NCBI RefSeq assembly: GCF_017876675.1
Contig: NZ_JAGIOI010000001.1
Span: 2,790,001 to 2,854,000 of the forward strand
Source: Arthrobacter stackebrandtii
GTDB lineage: Bacteria; Actinomycetota; Actinomycetes; Actinomycetales; Micrococcaceae
Direction of reading: 5' to 3'
DNA: 64,000 nucleotides
The position numbers and the translations under genes were made by a program. Under the pieces are notes generated by a model. It saw nothing but the letters and a program-made list of their open reading frames with translations. It made no database searches and had not been told where the DNA came from. This document shows positions 53,273 to 61,198 of the stretch, in pieces (within the stretch, counting starts at the first letter, position 1; every line of letters starts with the position of its first letter).

Positions 53273-54049
53273 ATGACGCAGTACTCCTTCATCCTGACCG
53301 AACAGCGCGGCCGGGTCGGCCTGATCACGCTCAACCGGCCCGAGGCCCTCAACGCCCTCAGTGACGCCATGGGGCATGAGATCCTCGCCGCCGCACAGGT
53401 GTACGACGACGATGCCGGCATCGGCGCCATCGTCATCACCGGCTCCTCCCGCGCCTTTGCAGCCGGCGCCGACATTAAGGAAATGGCGCACATGTCATCC
53501 GTTGAGATGTACCAGGCCAACTGGTTCTCCGTCTGGGATGAGCTGGCCCGGGTCCGCACGCCCATTGTCGCCGCCGTGGCGGGGCACGCCCTGGGCGGCG
53601 GCTGCGAACTCGCCATGATCGCCGACTTCATCATCGCTGCCGACAACGCCAAGTTTGGCCAGCCGGAAATCAAGCTCGGCGTCATCCCCGGCATGGGCGG
53701 CACACAGCGGCTGACCCGCGCCGTCGGCAAGGCCAAGGCCATGGAAATGATGCTGACGGGCCGCGTCATGGGCGCCGTTGAGGCCGAACAGTCCGGGCTG
53801 GTGGCGCGGGTGGTCCCGCTGGATTCGCTGCTGGAGGACGCCATGGCCACGGCCGATGCCATTGCCTCGATGTCCAAGACCGTGGCGATGATTGCCAAGG
53901 AGGCCGTCAACGCGGCCTTTGAGACCACCCTGGCGGAAGGCGTCCGGCACGAGCGCCGCGGCATCTACTCCTGCTTCGCCACGGAAGACCAAAAGGAAGG
54001 CATGGCCGCGTTCATGGAAAAGCGGGCCGCCAACTTCAAGCACCGCTAA
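53273..54049 (+). CDS. Enoyl-CoA hydratase (short-chain type)
   Basis: A 258-residue crotonase with both catalytic glutamates: [12 protein letters not shown] and [31 protein letters not shown] provides the other oxyanion-hole strand. It is closest in form to ECHS1/EchA8-type crotonases and in this operon probably hydrates methacrylyl-CoA between the dehydrogenase and the HIBYL-CoA hydrolase. Last gene of the valine segment, followed by a type-B repeat array. Confidence 0.91.
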   Translation: MTQYSFILTEQRGRVGLITLNRPEALNALSDAMGHEILAAAQVYDDDAGIGAIVITGSSRAFAAGADIKEMAHMSSVEMYQANWFSVWDELARVRTPIVAAVAGHALGGGCELAMIADFIIAADNAKFGQPEIKLGVIPGMGGTQRLTRAVGKAKAMEMMLTGRVMGAVEAEQSGLVARVVPLDSLLEDAMATADAIASMSKTVAMIAKEAVNAAFETTLAEGVRHERRGIYSCFATEDQKEGMAAFMEKRAANFKHR

Positions 54050-54072
54050 CCCCCACACCCCTCCCACCTTCC

Positions 54073-54168
54073 GACGCGGCATCAGATAAGTCGCTGTTTT
54101 CATGAACGCGGCATCAGATAAGTGGCATTTTTGGCCGACGCCGCACCAGTGGCGGGACGGCGGGGCCT
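54073..54168 (+). repeat. 32-bp repeat array 5, type B (three units, sense with the hydratase gene)
   Basis: Units start at 54073, 54105 and 54137 with cores GACGCGGCATCAGATAAG, AACGCGGCATCAGATAAG and GACGCCGCACCAG; units 1 and 2 carry T4-T5 runs. Same 32-bp period and same GACGC start as type A. Confidence 0.86.
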
Positions 54169-54213
54169 CCGAGTTGGTGTTTCCGGCAAACGCATGTACT
54201 GTTGAGGACGCAA

Positions 54214-54287
54214 CGCGGGGTGGAGCAGCTCGGTAGCTCGCCGGGCTCATAACCCGGAGGTCATAGGTTCAAATCCTATCCCCGCAA
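54214..54287 (+). tRNA. Initiator tRNA-fMet (CAT), copy 2
   Basis: Same cloverleaf and initiator features as copy 1 (C1/A72 mismatch, three G-C pairs in the anticodon stem). It differs by one D-loop base and by a compensated pair in the T stem (C-G to T-A), so both copies appear functional. CCA is not encoded. Confidence 0.97.
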
Positions 54288-54297
54288 CTTGATGAGG

Positions 54298-54327
54298 AAA
54301 TCCCTCGGCCATTGGCCGGGGGCTTTC
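54298..54327 (+). terminator. Terminator after tRNA-fMet copy 2
   Basis: CCCTCGGCC and GGCCGGGGGC pair around a three-base loop and run into CTTTCC. It starts 11 bases after the tRNA, as in copy 1. Confidence 0.75.
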
Positions 54328-54359
54328 CGACTTAAAGCCCAATATTTGGAGTCTGTGCG

Positions 54360-54917
54360 ATGACCGGAACCGAACCGCCGCCGCGGCCGCGCCTCGAAGC
54401 GTCGATGGATGCGGATGAATTCTCCCGCTGGTACTGGTTGAAAACGGAACTTGCAGATTTTGCCAGGGCCAACGGGCTGTCTGCCACCGGAGGCAAGGAA
54501 CATCTGGCTGGGCGGATCATGGCCCTCCTGGACGGCAGACCCCAGCCGGCCGCTCCGCCTGCGAAGCGGGCCTCAAGGCAACTCGCCAACCCGCTGTCGG
54601 CGGACACCCTGATTCCGGCAGGCCAGCGTTGCAGCCAGATTCTGCGCGCGTGGTTTGAAGGGCAGCTCGGCAGTGGATTCCACTTCGATGCCCACATGCG
54701 GGACTTCATCGCCTCCGCAGACGGAACCTCCACCCTCGCGGATGCGTTGGCGCACTGGAGTTCCACCCGAAACGCCCCTGCGCCGGAGGTCGGAGCGCAA
54801 TTCGAGCTCAATCGATTCACCAGGGACTGGTTTGCAGCTAATGCAGACGGCACCCGCGAGGACATGATTGCGGCATGGAAACGGCATCGTTCCCTGCCCA
54901 AAGACTTGCGTCCCTGA
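54360..54917 (+). CDS. SAP/DUF6434-like protein
   Basis: A 185-residue soluble protein. Residues about 15-60 look like a SAP-type helix-extended loop-helix (YWLKTELADFARANGLSATGGKEHLAGRIMALL), a fold that often binds nucleic acid. The C-terminal part (about 85-185) ends in RFTRDWFAANADGTREDMIAAWKRHRSLP, which resembles DUF6434. Function is not known. It is a single gene after tRNA-fMet; its stop codon lies under the decayed end of the opposite-strand repeat array. Confidence 0.65.
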   Translation: MTGTEPPPRPRLEASMDADEFSRWYWLKTELADFARANGLSATGGKEHLAGRIMALLDGRPQPAAPPAKRASRQLANPLSADTLIPAGQRCSQILRAWFEGQLGSGFHFDAHMRDFIASADGTSTLADALAHWSSTRNAPAPEVGAQFELNRFTRDWFAANADGTREDMIAAWKRHRSLPKDLRP

Positions 54918-55011
54918 CCAGCCCGCCGGCACGGGTGATGCGGCGTCAGGGAAAACACCCATTTATCTGATGCGGCGTCAGGGAAAAACGGGCGTTATGT
55001 GATGCCGCGTC
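54916..55011 (-). repeat. 32-bp repeat array 6, type B (three units, sense with modC)
   Basis: On the minus strand units start at 55011, 54979 and 54947 with cores GACGCGGCATCACATAA, GACGCCGCATCAGATAA and GACGCCGCATCACCCG; units 1 and 2 have T runs and CCCT before the next unit. Just upstream TCTGGAGGGG is tandemly doubled next to the modC stop. Confidence 0.86.
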
Positions 55012-55029
55012 TGGAGGGGTCTGGAGGGG

Positions 55030-56154
55030 TCAGGCGGGGTAGAGGCGGACCTCCGCCGCCTTGACCACGAAGAACACTTCCGCGCCCGGTGCCAGTCCCA
55101 GCTCGGCCACGGCGGCGGGGGAGACGTCGGCCGCGAGGGCCCCGGCCCGGACACGGATGTGCCCGCCCTGCGGTTCCAGCTGGTCCACCACCACGGCAAA
55201 GCAGTTCCGCGGGCTCCCCGCCGGTGGTGCCAGGAACACTGACACGGCCGACGGCGGGAATGCGGCCATGCCTTCCGGCCCGCCTTCCGCCCGGGGTGCT
55301 TCGGCAGCCAACCCCTGGGTGTGCAGCCCCGCGAACCCGTCACCCACGGGAGTCCCGCCCGGGCCGGCGGCAGGCTGGCCGGCGACCCGCCCGCCGTCGG
55401 ACATCATGAGGGTGGTGCCGGACAGGGTGCCGGTGAGCACGTTCAGGCCCGCCAGCGAAGCCGCGAAACTGCTGCGCGGGTGCGCCAGCACGGCGGCCGT
55501 TGGGCCCGATTCCACGATCCGCCCGCCCTCCATGACGATGATGCGGTCGGCGAGCATGAGGGCGTCGAGGACGTCGTGCGTGACGATGATGGCGCGGCGC
55601 CCGGCCAGCACCCGCTTGAGCAGGCTGCGCAGGAACGGGGTGCTGTTGACGTCGAGCGCGGCCATGGGCTCGTCGAGCAGCAGCAGCGACGGTTCGGTGG
55701 CGAGCGCCCGGGCCAGCGCCACCCGCTGCGCCTGCCCGCCGGAGAGTTCCGCGGGCATCCGCCGGGCAAGTTCGACGGCGTCCACCTCGCCCAGCCAGCG
55801 GCGCGCAGCCTCGCGGCTTTCACGCCGGGAAGCGCCGCGGCTGCGCGGGCCAAACGCCACATTGTCCAGCACATTCAGGTGCGGGAACAGCAGCGGCTCC
55901 TGCGCCAGGACGCCGACGCCGCGGGCGTGCGGGGGCAGCCACCTGCCGGGTCCTGCGCCGGAAAGCTCGAAGAGGGTGGTGCCGTCGAGGACGGCCCGGC
56001 CGGAGTCGGGCTTGAGCAGCCCGGCGAGGGACTGCACCACGGACGACTTGCCCGCGCCGTTGGGGCCCATGACGGCCACTGTTTCCCCCGGTTCCACGTG
56101 CAAGGAGACATCCACGTTGCGGGCGGCCAGGACGGCCTCCAGTGTCAGGCTCAC
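55030..56154 (-). CDS. modC: Molybdate ABC transporter ATP-binding protein
   Basis: A 374-residue ATPase. Walker [10 protein letters not shown] (about 31-39), Q-loop region, signature [15 protein letters not shown] (about 138-152) and Walker [13 protein letters not shown] are intact. The extra C-terminal domain (about 240-374) ends in a TOBE/MOP fold ([40 protein letters not shown]), the mark of molybdate transporters. It overlaps modB (ATGA-type) and is the last gene of the operon. Confidence 0.92.
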   Translation of the reverse strand: MSLTLEAVLAARNVDVSLHVEPGETVAVMGPNGAGKSSVVQSLAGLLKPDSGRAVLDGTTLFELSGAGPGRWLPPHARGVGVLAQEPLLFPHLNVLDNVAFGPRSRGASRRESREAARRWLGEVDAVELARRMPAELSGGQAQRVALARALATEPSLLLLDEPMAALDVNSTPFLRSLLKRVLAGRRAIIVTHDVLDALMLADRIIVMEGGRIVESGPTAAVLAHPRSSFAASLAGLNVLTGTLSGTTLMMSDGGRVAGQPAAGPGGTPVGDGFAGLHTQGLAAEAPRAEGGPEGMAAFPPSAVSVFLAPPAGSPRNCFAVVVDQLEPQGGHIRVRAGALAADVSPAAVAELGLAPGAEVFFVVKAAEVRLYPA

Positions 56155-57104
56155 GGCGCGACCTCCTCGGCCGTACCGGACATCCGCCCCGAAGCGAGTG
56201 CCCGCAGCGGGGATTTCGGCACCCGGTACGTCACGGCCACCACCACGACGGCCACGGCAATCAGCAGAAAGGACAGGGCCACGGCCGCTTCGGGCGAGGT
56301 TTCGCGCTGCAGGTAGATCTCCAGCGGCATGGTCCGGGTGACCCCCTGCAGGCTGCCGGCAAAAGTCAGGGTTGCGCCAAACTCGCCCAGGCTGCGGGCA
56401 AAGGCCAGCACCGCGCCGGAGATGAGTCCCGGCAGCACGAGCGGCAGCGTGATCCGGCGCAGCACCGTGCCGGGCCGGGCGCCCAGTGTGGCGGCCACGG
56501 CCTCATACTTCTGTCCGGCGGTGCGCAGGGAGCCCTCCAGGCTGAGCACCAGGAACGGCAGGGCCACAAACGTCTGGGCCATGACCACGGCCGTGGTGGA
56601 AAACGCGATGCTGATGCCGGCCAGCTCCAGCGAGCGCCCAATGAGCCCCTGCCGGCCAAAGGTGTAGAGCAGCGCCAGCCCGCCCACCACGGGCGGCACC
56701 ACGAGCGGCAGCAGGATCAGGGCACGCAGGATCCGCTGCCCGAAAAACTGCGCCCGCGCGAGCACCAGCGCCAGGGGGACGCCAAAAAGAATGCACAGCA
56801 CGGTGCTCGCGGCGGCCGTCCGCAGGCTCAGCAGCAGGGCGGCCACCGATGACTCCGAGCTCACCAGCCCCCAAAATTGCCCCCACTGCACCTGCGCCAC
56901 CATGCCGGCCAGCGGCAGCAGGATGAACAGCGCGCCGAGCGCCGCCACAACGTAAATCCAGGCTGGCACCCCCGTGTACTGCCAAGGACGACGGCGCGTC
57001 CCCCGGCGGGTGCGCCCGTCACTCGGGCGGGTGGCGGCGGAAGCCGCCGCCGGGGCACCCGGGCGCGCCCCGCCGTCGTGCTTCCCGGAATCAGGGGGCG
57101 CCAA
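56151..57104 (-). CDS. modB: Molybdate ABC transporter permease
   Basis: A 317-residue permease with about six helices from residue 47 on. The EAA-type cytoplasmic loop reads [46 protein letters not shown], typical of ModB. The first 45 residues are basic and Pro/Ala-rich. The start assigned is TTG 57104, which overlaps modA by 14 bases; later in-frame starts would still keep all helices, so the N-terminus is uncertain. Confidence 0.9.
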   Translation of the reverse strand: MAPPDSGKHDGGARPGAPAAASAATRPSDGRTRRGTRRRPWQYTGVPAWIYVVAALGALFILLPLAGMVAQVQWGQFWGLVSSESSVAALLLSLRTAAASTVLCILFGVPLALVLARAQFFGQRILRALILLPLVVPPVVGGLALLYTFGRQGLIGRSLELAGISIAFSTTAVVMAQTFVALPFLVLSLEGSLRTAGQKYEAVAATLGARPGTVLRRITLPLVLPGLISGAVLAFARSLGEFGATLTFAGSLQGVTRTMPLEIYLQRETSPEAAVALSFLLIAVAVVVVAVTYRVPKSPLRALASGRMSGTAEEVAP

Positions 57105-57951
57105 AGCCGGCGTCCTGGAGAACCTTCTGCCCCTCGGCGCCCGACACGAGATTGATAAATCCCTGGGCCAGCTCCGGCGCCTTGGTGCCCTTGACCTCGG
57201 CGATCGGGTAGAGGTTGACGGTGGGCTTGTCGAGCCCGAGGGGGATGGCCTTGACCTTGTCCCCGGCAGTCTTGGCGTCGGTGACGTAGACCAGCCCGGC
57301 GTCGGCCTCGCCCGAGCTGACCTTGCCCAGGACGCTGGTGACGTTCAGTTCCTCGCTGACGGGGGTGAGCGTGAGCCCGGTGGCCTTGGCGTCGGACGCG
57401 CTGGCGGCGCCGCACGGGACCTGCGGGGCGCAGATGACCAGCTTTACGCCCGGCTTGGCGGCGTCGGCGAACGAGGTGATGTTCGCGGGATTGTCCGCCG
57501 GCACCACCAGCGTCAGGACGTTGCTGGCGAAGTCCCTCGGCGTGCCCGCCACGAGGCCGGCGTCGCTGAGCTTGGCCATGTTGGCCTGGTCCGCGGAGGC
57601 AAAAACGTCCGCGGGGGCACCCTCCTTGATCTGGGTGACCAGGGTGGAGGAGCCGTCAAAGCTCAGCGACACCTTGACCTTGGGGTTTGCCTGCTCGAAT
57701 TGGGCGGCCAGTTCGGTGAAGGTGCCCTTCAGGGAGGCTGCCGCGAAGACGTTGAGGGTGCCGGCCAGCTCTGCCGGCGCGCTGGGGGACGACGGCGGCT
57801 GGGTGGCGCCGGGTGCGTTGTCCCCGGCGGGTGCGCAGGCGGCCAGGGCCAGCGCCAGCACGGCGCCCAGTGCGGCGAGGCGGCGGTATGGGCGCCGTTT
57901 GGCGGTCAGAGCCGGCGGCTGCGCGGCCTGTAGGTTTTCGGACTGGTTCAT
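57091..57951 (-). CDS. modA: Molybdate ABC transporter substrate-binding lipoprotein
   Basis: A 286-residue protein. A signal sequence ends in a lipobox (LALAACAP, Cys near 39), so it should be anchored on the outer face of the membrane. [50 protein letters not shown] and [15 protein letters not shown] are typical of ModA. It delivers molybdate (or tungstate) to ModBC. ATG 57951 overlaps the TOBE-gene stop (ATGA). Confidence 0.93.
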   Translation of the reverse strand: MNQSENLQAAQPPALTAKRRPYRRLAALGAVLALALAACAPAGDNAPGATQPPSSPSAPAELAGTLNVFAAASLKGTFTELAAQFEQANPKVKVSLSFDGSSTLVTQIKEGAPADVFASADQANMAKLSDAGLVAGTPRDFASNVLTLVVPADNPANITSFADAAKPGVKLVICAPQVPCGAASASDAKATGLTLTPVSEELNVTSVLGKVSSGEADAGLVYVTDAKTAGDKVKAIPLGLDKPTVNLYPIAEVKGTKAPELAQGFINLVSGAEGQKVLQDAGFGAP

Positions 57952-58358
57952 GAGGGATTCCCCTTTGCCGGAACTTCGATGATGACGTTCGTTGACTTGA
58001 CCACGGCGGTGGCGACCGATCCGGGCTCCAGGCCCAGGTCACGGACGGCTTCGCTGCTCATGAGCGAGACCACGCGGAATGGGCCGCACTGCAGCTCCAC
58101 CTGGGCCATGACCTTGTCCATGACAATGTTCGTCACGAGCCCCACCATGCGGTTCCGGGCGGAACTGCCCACGCCCGCGGGATCGTTGGGTAGCTGGGAC
58201 TGTTTCTTGGCAAGTGCGGCCAGCTCGACGCCGTCCACCACCATCCGCCCCTGCCCGTCCTTGGCGCCGTGGAGCGTGCCGTTCTCCAACCAGCGGCGCA
58301 CGGTGTCGTTGCTGACGCCCAAAAAGCGGGCCGCCTCGGAAACGCGAATCTGTGTCAT
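57948..58358 (-). CDS. HTH/TOBE molybdate-binding protein (Mop-like regulator)
   Basis: A 136-residue protein with an excisionase/MerR-like helix-turn-helix at the N-terminus (VSEAARFLGVSNDTVRRWLENG, about 5-26) and a TOBE/Mop domain at about 66-130 (RNRMVGLVTNIVMDKVMAQVEL...). Such proteins bind molybdate and are thought to sense or store it. ATG 58358 was chosen because TATAGT lies seven bases before it, implying a leaderless mRNA; the frame is open 35 codons upstream but that part is not protein-like. First gene of the modABC operon, so autoregulation by molybdate is plausible. Confidence 0.86.
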   Translation of the reverse strand: MTQIRVSEAARFLGVSNDTVRRWLENGTLHGAKDGQGRMVVDGVELAALAKKQSQLPNDPAGVGSSARNRMVGLVTNIVMDKVMAQVELQCGPFRVVSLMSSEAVRDLGLEPGSVATAVVKSTNVIIEVPAKGNPS

Positions 58359-58365
58359 ATGACCG

Positions 58366-58371
58366 ACTATA
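58366..58371 (-). promoter_or_regulatory. -10 element for a leaderless Mop-like gene transcript
   Basis: TATAGT on the minus strand is followed by seven bases and ATG 58358. No good -35 is seen. Confidence 0.5.
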
Positions 58372-58974
58372 GACGCATTTGCGGAGCATTGTGCAGAAAA
58401 TCGTCTCTTATGACTCTTTCGTGGGAGCGGTGCTGATGTCGCGGTCCACCGCGTTTTCGGCACAAGGCCGTGCGTCGAGACAGGGGCAAAACTTCATGCA
58501 GCGTGGCCCGTATCGCCGAAAATGGGCCAAACACGCGAGGGAGGTGCACTACCTACACCTATCTCGCGGTCTTTGCCCCGGGTCGGTGATGACGGCGGGT
58601 ACGCGCGGCGCGTTTGGCCCCGGCTCGGCGCCCGGGTCAGCGGAAGAGTCGCACGAGCCAAAAGATCCGTGCACCCCTGGCGCGGCCGGGCCATTCCCAG
58701 CACCGCGGCCAAGAGCTGCGCAACGGAGAGGTGCTTCTTCGCAGGCCGGTCCGCCGGCGCCCCGCGGGTCGGGTTCAGGAGTCCGGCCCGCTCACCACGC
58801 GTAGTCTCCCGGTGCGGTCTTGGGGCGGGGAAGCTCTGGTTCGGCCTGGCAAGGGACGCTTCATCGAGCGAAACCTCCAGGGCGTGAAGCCCTGCCGCCA
58901 TTTGGGCGGGCGGTGCCTGGGAGCGCAGGGCCGGCAAGGGCGGGCCGCGGGCTCCAGGGCACCAATGCGCAGGA

Positions 58975-58980
58975 TAGGTT
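58975..58980 (+). promoter_or_regulatory. -10 element for a leaderless transcript of the small gene at 58987
   Basis: TAGGTT at 58975-58980 lies six bases before ATG 58987. No ribosome binding site is present. Confidence 0.4.
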
Positions 58981-58986
58981 TGCACA

Positions 58987-59346
58987 ATGGGAAAACGCTG
59001 CCGGGACGTGCTGGCCATTGCTGTTTCCGTGCTGGCGGTTGCCTGGGCGGCCAATTGTGGCATGGCCTTCTTGGACGAGGGGAGAACGCCTCCCGACGCG
59101 GCGTTCCCAGCCCTCCCTGGTCAGGCCGTCGTGAAGGGTATATCGAAGGACTGCGGTTCGGGAGGATGCTGGAGCGAAATGGCCGTTGACGTCGGCTCGG
59201 CCGATGCAGCCGGCAAACTTATCGAGGCGCTGAACCTGTCTCAGGAGCACTGCAGCCCGAGGAGCCTGCTGACATTGAACCGGACGTGCACCGGTGCCAG
59301 CCAGATGGGTGGCGAGGTGCGTGTTTTCCTGCGTTACTCGTATTGA
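58987..59346 (+). CDS. Small exported or membrane-anchored protein of unknown function
   Basis: A 119-residue protein. A hydrophobic N-terminal segment (about 8-26, LAIAVSVLAVAWAANCGMA) follows basic residues and may be a signal or anchor. The remaining domain has six Cys (including NCG, DCGSGGC, HCSP, RTC) that could form disulphide bonds outside the cell. I recognise no family. The start is supported by TAGGTT six bases upstream. It converges on the lipoprotein gene 27 bases on. Confidence 0.6.
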   Translation: MGKRCRDVLAIAVSVLAVAWAANCGMAFLDEGRTPPDAAFPALPGQAVVKGISKDCGSGGCWSEMAVDVGSADAAGKLIEALNLSQEHCSPRSLLTLNRTCTGASQMGGEVRVFLRYSY

Positions 59347-59373
59347 TTGGTTTCGCGGTGCCGAGGGCCCGCC

Positions 59374-60051
59374 TCAGTAGCCGGCTGCAGGCGCCTGTTC
59401 GATGTAGTTGATGATGAGGAAGCCGTCGAAGGGCACCAGTTCCACGTACCAGCGGGTGGGTTTGGCCAGCCCGGCCCAGTCCGTGGGATCCGCCGGTGTG
59501 CCAGGAGCCGGGTGGTAGATGGCGTCGAACTTCAGGAATGTGCCGTTCTCCGTGGCACTGGAGGAGATTTCCTTGAGCAGCTCAAAGCGCCCCGGCGAAA
59601 CTTGTTCCCCGGTGCCGGCCGCCAATGAATGGCGCAGGGATTGGGCCGTGAGCTCCTGCTGCCCGGCGTAGTAATCCTGCCAGGCCGCGTCGGTGTGCGT
59701 TGTGAAAATTGTTTCCGAGTAGGCAATCCGGGCTTCTTGCGCCAGCCCGTCCACGCATTTGTCAGCCTCGGAGCCGTTTGTGCCTGCCCAGCCCTTGACG
59801 ATGTCTGTCCCTGCATTCACCCATGAACTATAGGATGCCAAGACATTGGCGATTGATTGCTCTGGGGTGCCTTCGGGGATCCTGGTGGCCTTGACCGGGT
59901 CCGGGGGCAGCACCGGACAGCCGGTGCCAAGGATCGATTCCGGGGTTTGGCTTGGCAGCGGCAGCTCCGGGCCTGGCGTGCATCCGCCCAGCCCGCCCAC
60001 CAGCGCAAGGCCGAGCACCGCCGTCGTCATTGTCTTGAAAAAACTGCCCAC
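59374..60051 (-). CDS. Putative lipoprotein of unknown function
   Basis: A 225-residue protein with a signal peptide ending in the lipobox GGLGGC (Cys near 24), then a Pro-rich stretch. The mature part holds a helical region and a C-terminal beta-rich domain ending RWYVELVPFDGFLIINYIEQ, compatible with an NTF2-like or Mce-associated fold, which is only a suggestion. Expected outside the membrane, anchored by lipid. Single gene downstream of the pspA terminator. Confidence 0.7.
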   Translation of the reverse strand: MGSFFKTMTTAVLGLALVGGLGGCTPGPELPLPSQTPESILGTGCPVLPPDPVKATRIPEGTPEQSIANVLASYSSWVNAGTDIVKGWAGTNGSEADKCVDGLAQEARIAYSETIFTTHTDAAWQDYYAGQQELTAQSLRHSLAAGTGEQVSPGRFELLKEISSSATENGTFLKFDAIYHPAPGTPADPTDWAGLAKPTRWYVELVPFDGFLIINYIEQAPAAGY

Positions 60052-60091
60052 TGTTCCCTTTTTCCATAAAACATGGTGCCTGCAAAAAACT

Positions 60092-60121
60092 GGCGGCCCC
60101 GGACAAAAGTCCGGGGCCGCC
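60092..60121 (-). terminator. Strong terminator after pspA
   Basis: GGCGGCCCCGGAC and GTCCGGGGCCGCC pair perfectly (13 bases) around AAAA; on the minus strand a T6 run follows within three bases, as expected for an intrinsic terminator. Confidence 0.92.
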
Positions 60122-60161
60122 CGTGCGAAAAGCTCAAGCCACGGCGCAAGGCGCCAAAAAC

Positions 60162-60938
60162 CTACAGCTTGTCGAAGTCGGCTTCGTTGATTGCAGCCGG
60201 GGCGTTCAGCGCTGCGGGTGTCGGCGAGCCGCCGGCCTTCAGGGCCGCAAGGCGTGCCTCGATCTCGGTCTGCTCGCCGAGGTCTTCCAGGGAGTTGAAC
60301 TGGGCGTCCAGGCTGGAGGCGGCGAGTTCCTGCTGGCCGCGCACCTTGGCCTCTTCCCGGCGGATCTTTTCCTCGAAGCGGCTGACCTCGCTGGTGGGGT
60401 CCATGATGTCGATGCTCTTGAGGGCGTCGTGCACCTGGGTCTGGGCGGCGGCCGTCTTGGAGCGGGCGATCAACTCATTGCGCTTGCCGGCAAGTTCGTT
60501 GAGCTTGCCCTGCATCTGCTGCAGCCCGGTCTTGAGCTTGTCCACGACCTCGGTCTGTGCGGCGATGTTCGGCTGGGCTGCACGGGCCTCGCTCTCGGCA
60601 GACATCTGGCGCTGCAGGGCCACCTTCGCCAGGTTGTCGAACTTCTGGGCGTCGGCGTCATTGCCGGCGGCACGGAACTCGTCGGCCTTGCGGCTTGCGG
60701 CAAGTGCCTTCGAGCCCCAGTCCTGCGAGGCCTTGACGTCCTCGTTGTAGTCTTCCTCGAGCATTCGCAGGTTGCCGATGGTCTGGGCCACGGCCGTCTC
60801 GGCTTCCGAGATGTTGGCCTTGTAGTCGCGCACCATCTGGTCAAGCATCTTCTGCGGGTCCTCGGCGGAATCCAGCAGCGCGTTGATGTTGGCCTTCGCC
60901 AACTGCGCGATCCGGCCGAAAATTGACTGCTTTGCCAT
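60162..60938 (-). CDS. pspA: PspA/IM30 family membrane-stress protein
   Basis: A 258-residue, almost entirely helical protein. MAKQSIFGRIAQLAKANINALLDSAEDPQKMLDQMVRDY is the standard N-terminal amphipathic helix and first coiled-coil turn; long coiled coils run to about 220 and a flexible Ala/Pro tail follows. PspA forms membrane-bound scaffolds that protect the envelope under stress. ATG 60938 is preceded by AAAGGGG. Its neighbour upstream encodes a TPM-domain membrane protein on the same strand, 260 bases away; both may serve the envelope. Confidence 0.93.
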   Translation of the reverse strand: MAKQSIFGRIAQLAKANINALLDSAEDPQKMLDQMVRDYKANISEAETAVAQTIGNLRMLEEDYNEDVKASQDWGSKALAASRKADEFRAAGNDADAQKFDNLAKVALQRQMSAESEARAAQPNIAAQTEVVDKLKTGLQQMQGKLNELAGKRNELIARSKTAAAQTQVHDALKSIDIMDPTSEVSRFEEKIRREEAKVRGQQELAASSLDAQFNSLEDLGEQTEIEARLAALKAGGSPTPAALNAPAAINEADFDKL

Positions 60939-61198
60939 TCTTTTCCCCTTTGTTCTTACTCGAAACATCTACTAAATCCCAGAATCAGCTGTCAGGTACG
61001 TCGGTGAAGCACTTTGAGTCTAAAGGACCTGCTGCCATTCTTGCTTGACATGACATGCCGGTGCAATAGTGCCGTGTACGACGCCGGATCCCGCCTTGGG
61101 TGCCCGGCGCCGCCTGCCGCCGCGGTTGCGGAAAGGACGGCTTCGCATCGGCGGCCAGGCGGGCCGGGAACCGGCTGACCCCCTGCCGGCACCGCCGG
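60939..61198. other. Gap between pspA and the TPM-domain gene
   Basis: No gene or clear terminator seen. The pspA-proximal part (about 60960-61060) is less GC-rich and could hold its promoter; the rest is very GC-rich with short complementary GCCGGC segments. Confidence 0.3.

Larger units (their letters stand above)
58359..58986. other. 628-base GC-rich gap without a supported gene
   Basis: Lies between the divergent Mop-like gene and a small exported protein gene. Overlapping frames on both strands are open (for example 58494-59063 minus and 58522-58887 plus), but they are Arg/Pro/Gly-rich, lack ribosome binding sites and match nothing I recognise. A CGCGG-TCCA-CCGCG stem followed by TTTT sits at 58440-58457. 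A structured RNA or a decayed gene are both possible; rnpB and tmRNA hallmarks were looked for and not seen. Confidence 0.4.

Noticed and set aside
58359-58986. RNase P RNA or tmRNA in the gap
   Set aside because: The conserved cores and tRNA-like ends expected for these RNAs were not found on either strand.
58494-59063. 189-codon minus-strand frame in the gap after the mop/mod operon
   Set aside because: No ribosome binding site, overlaps the start of the small exported protein, biased Arg/Pro composition and no family resemblance.
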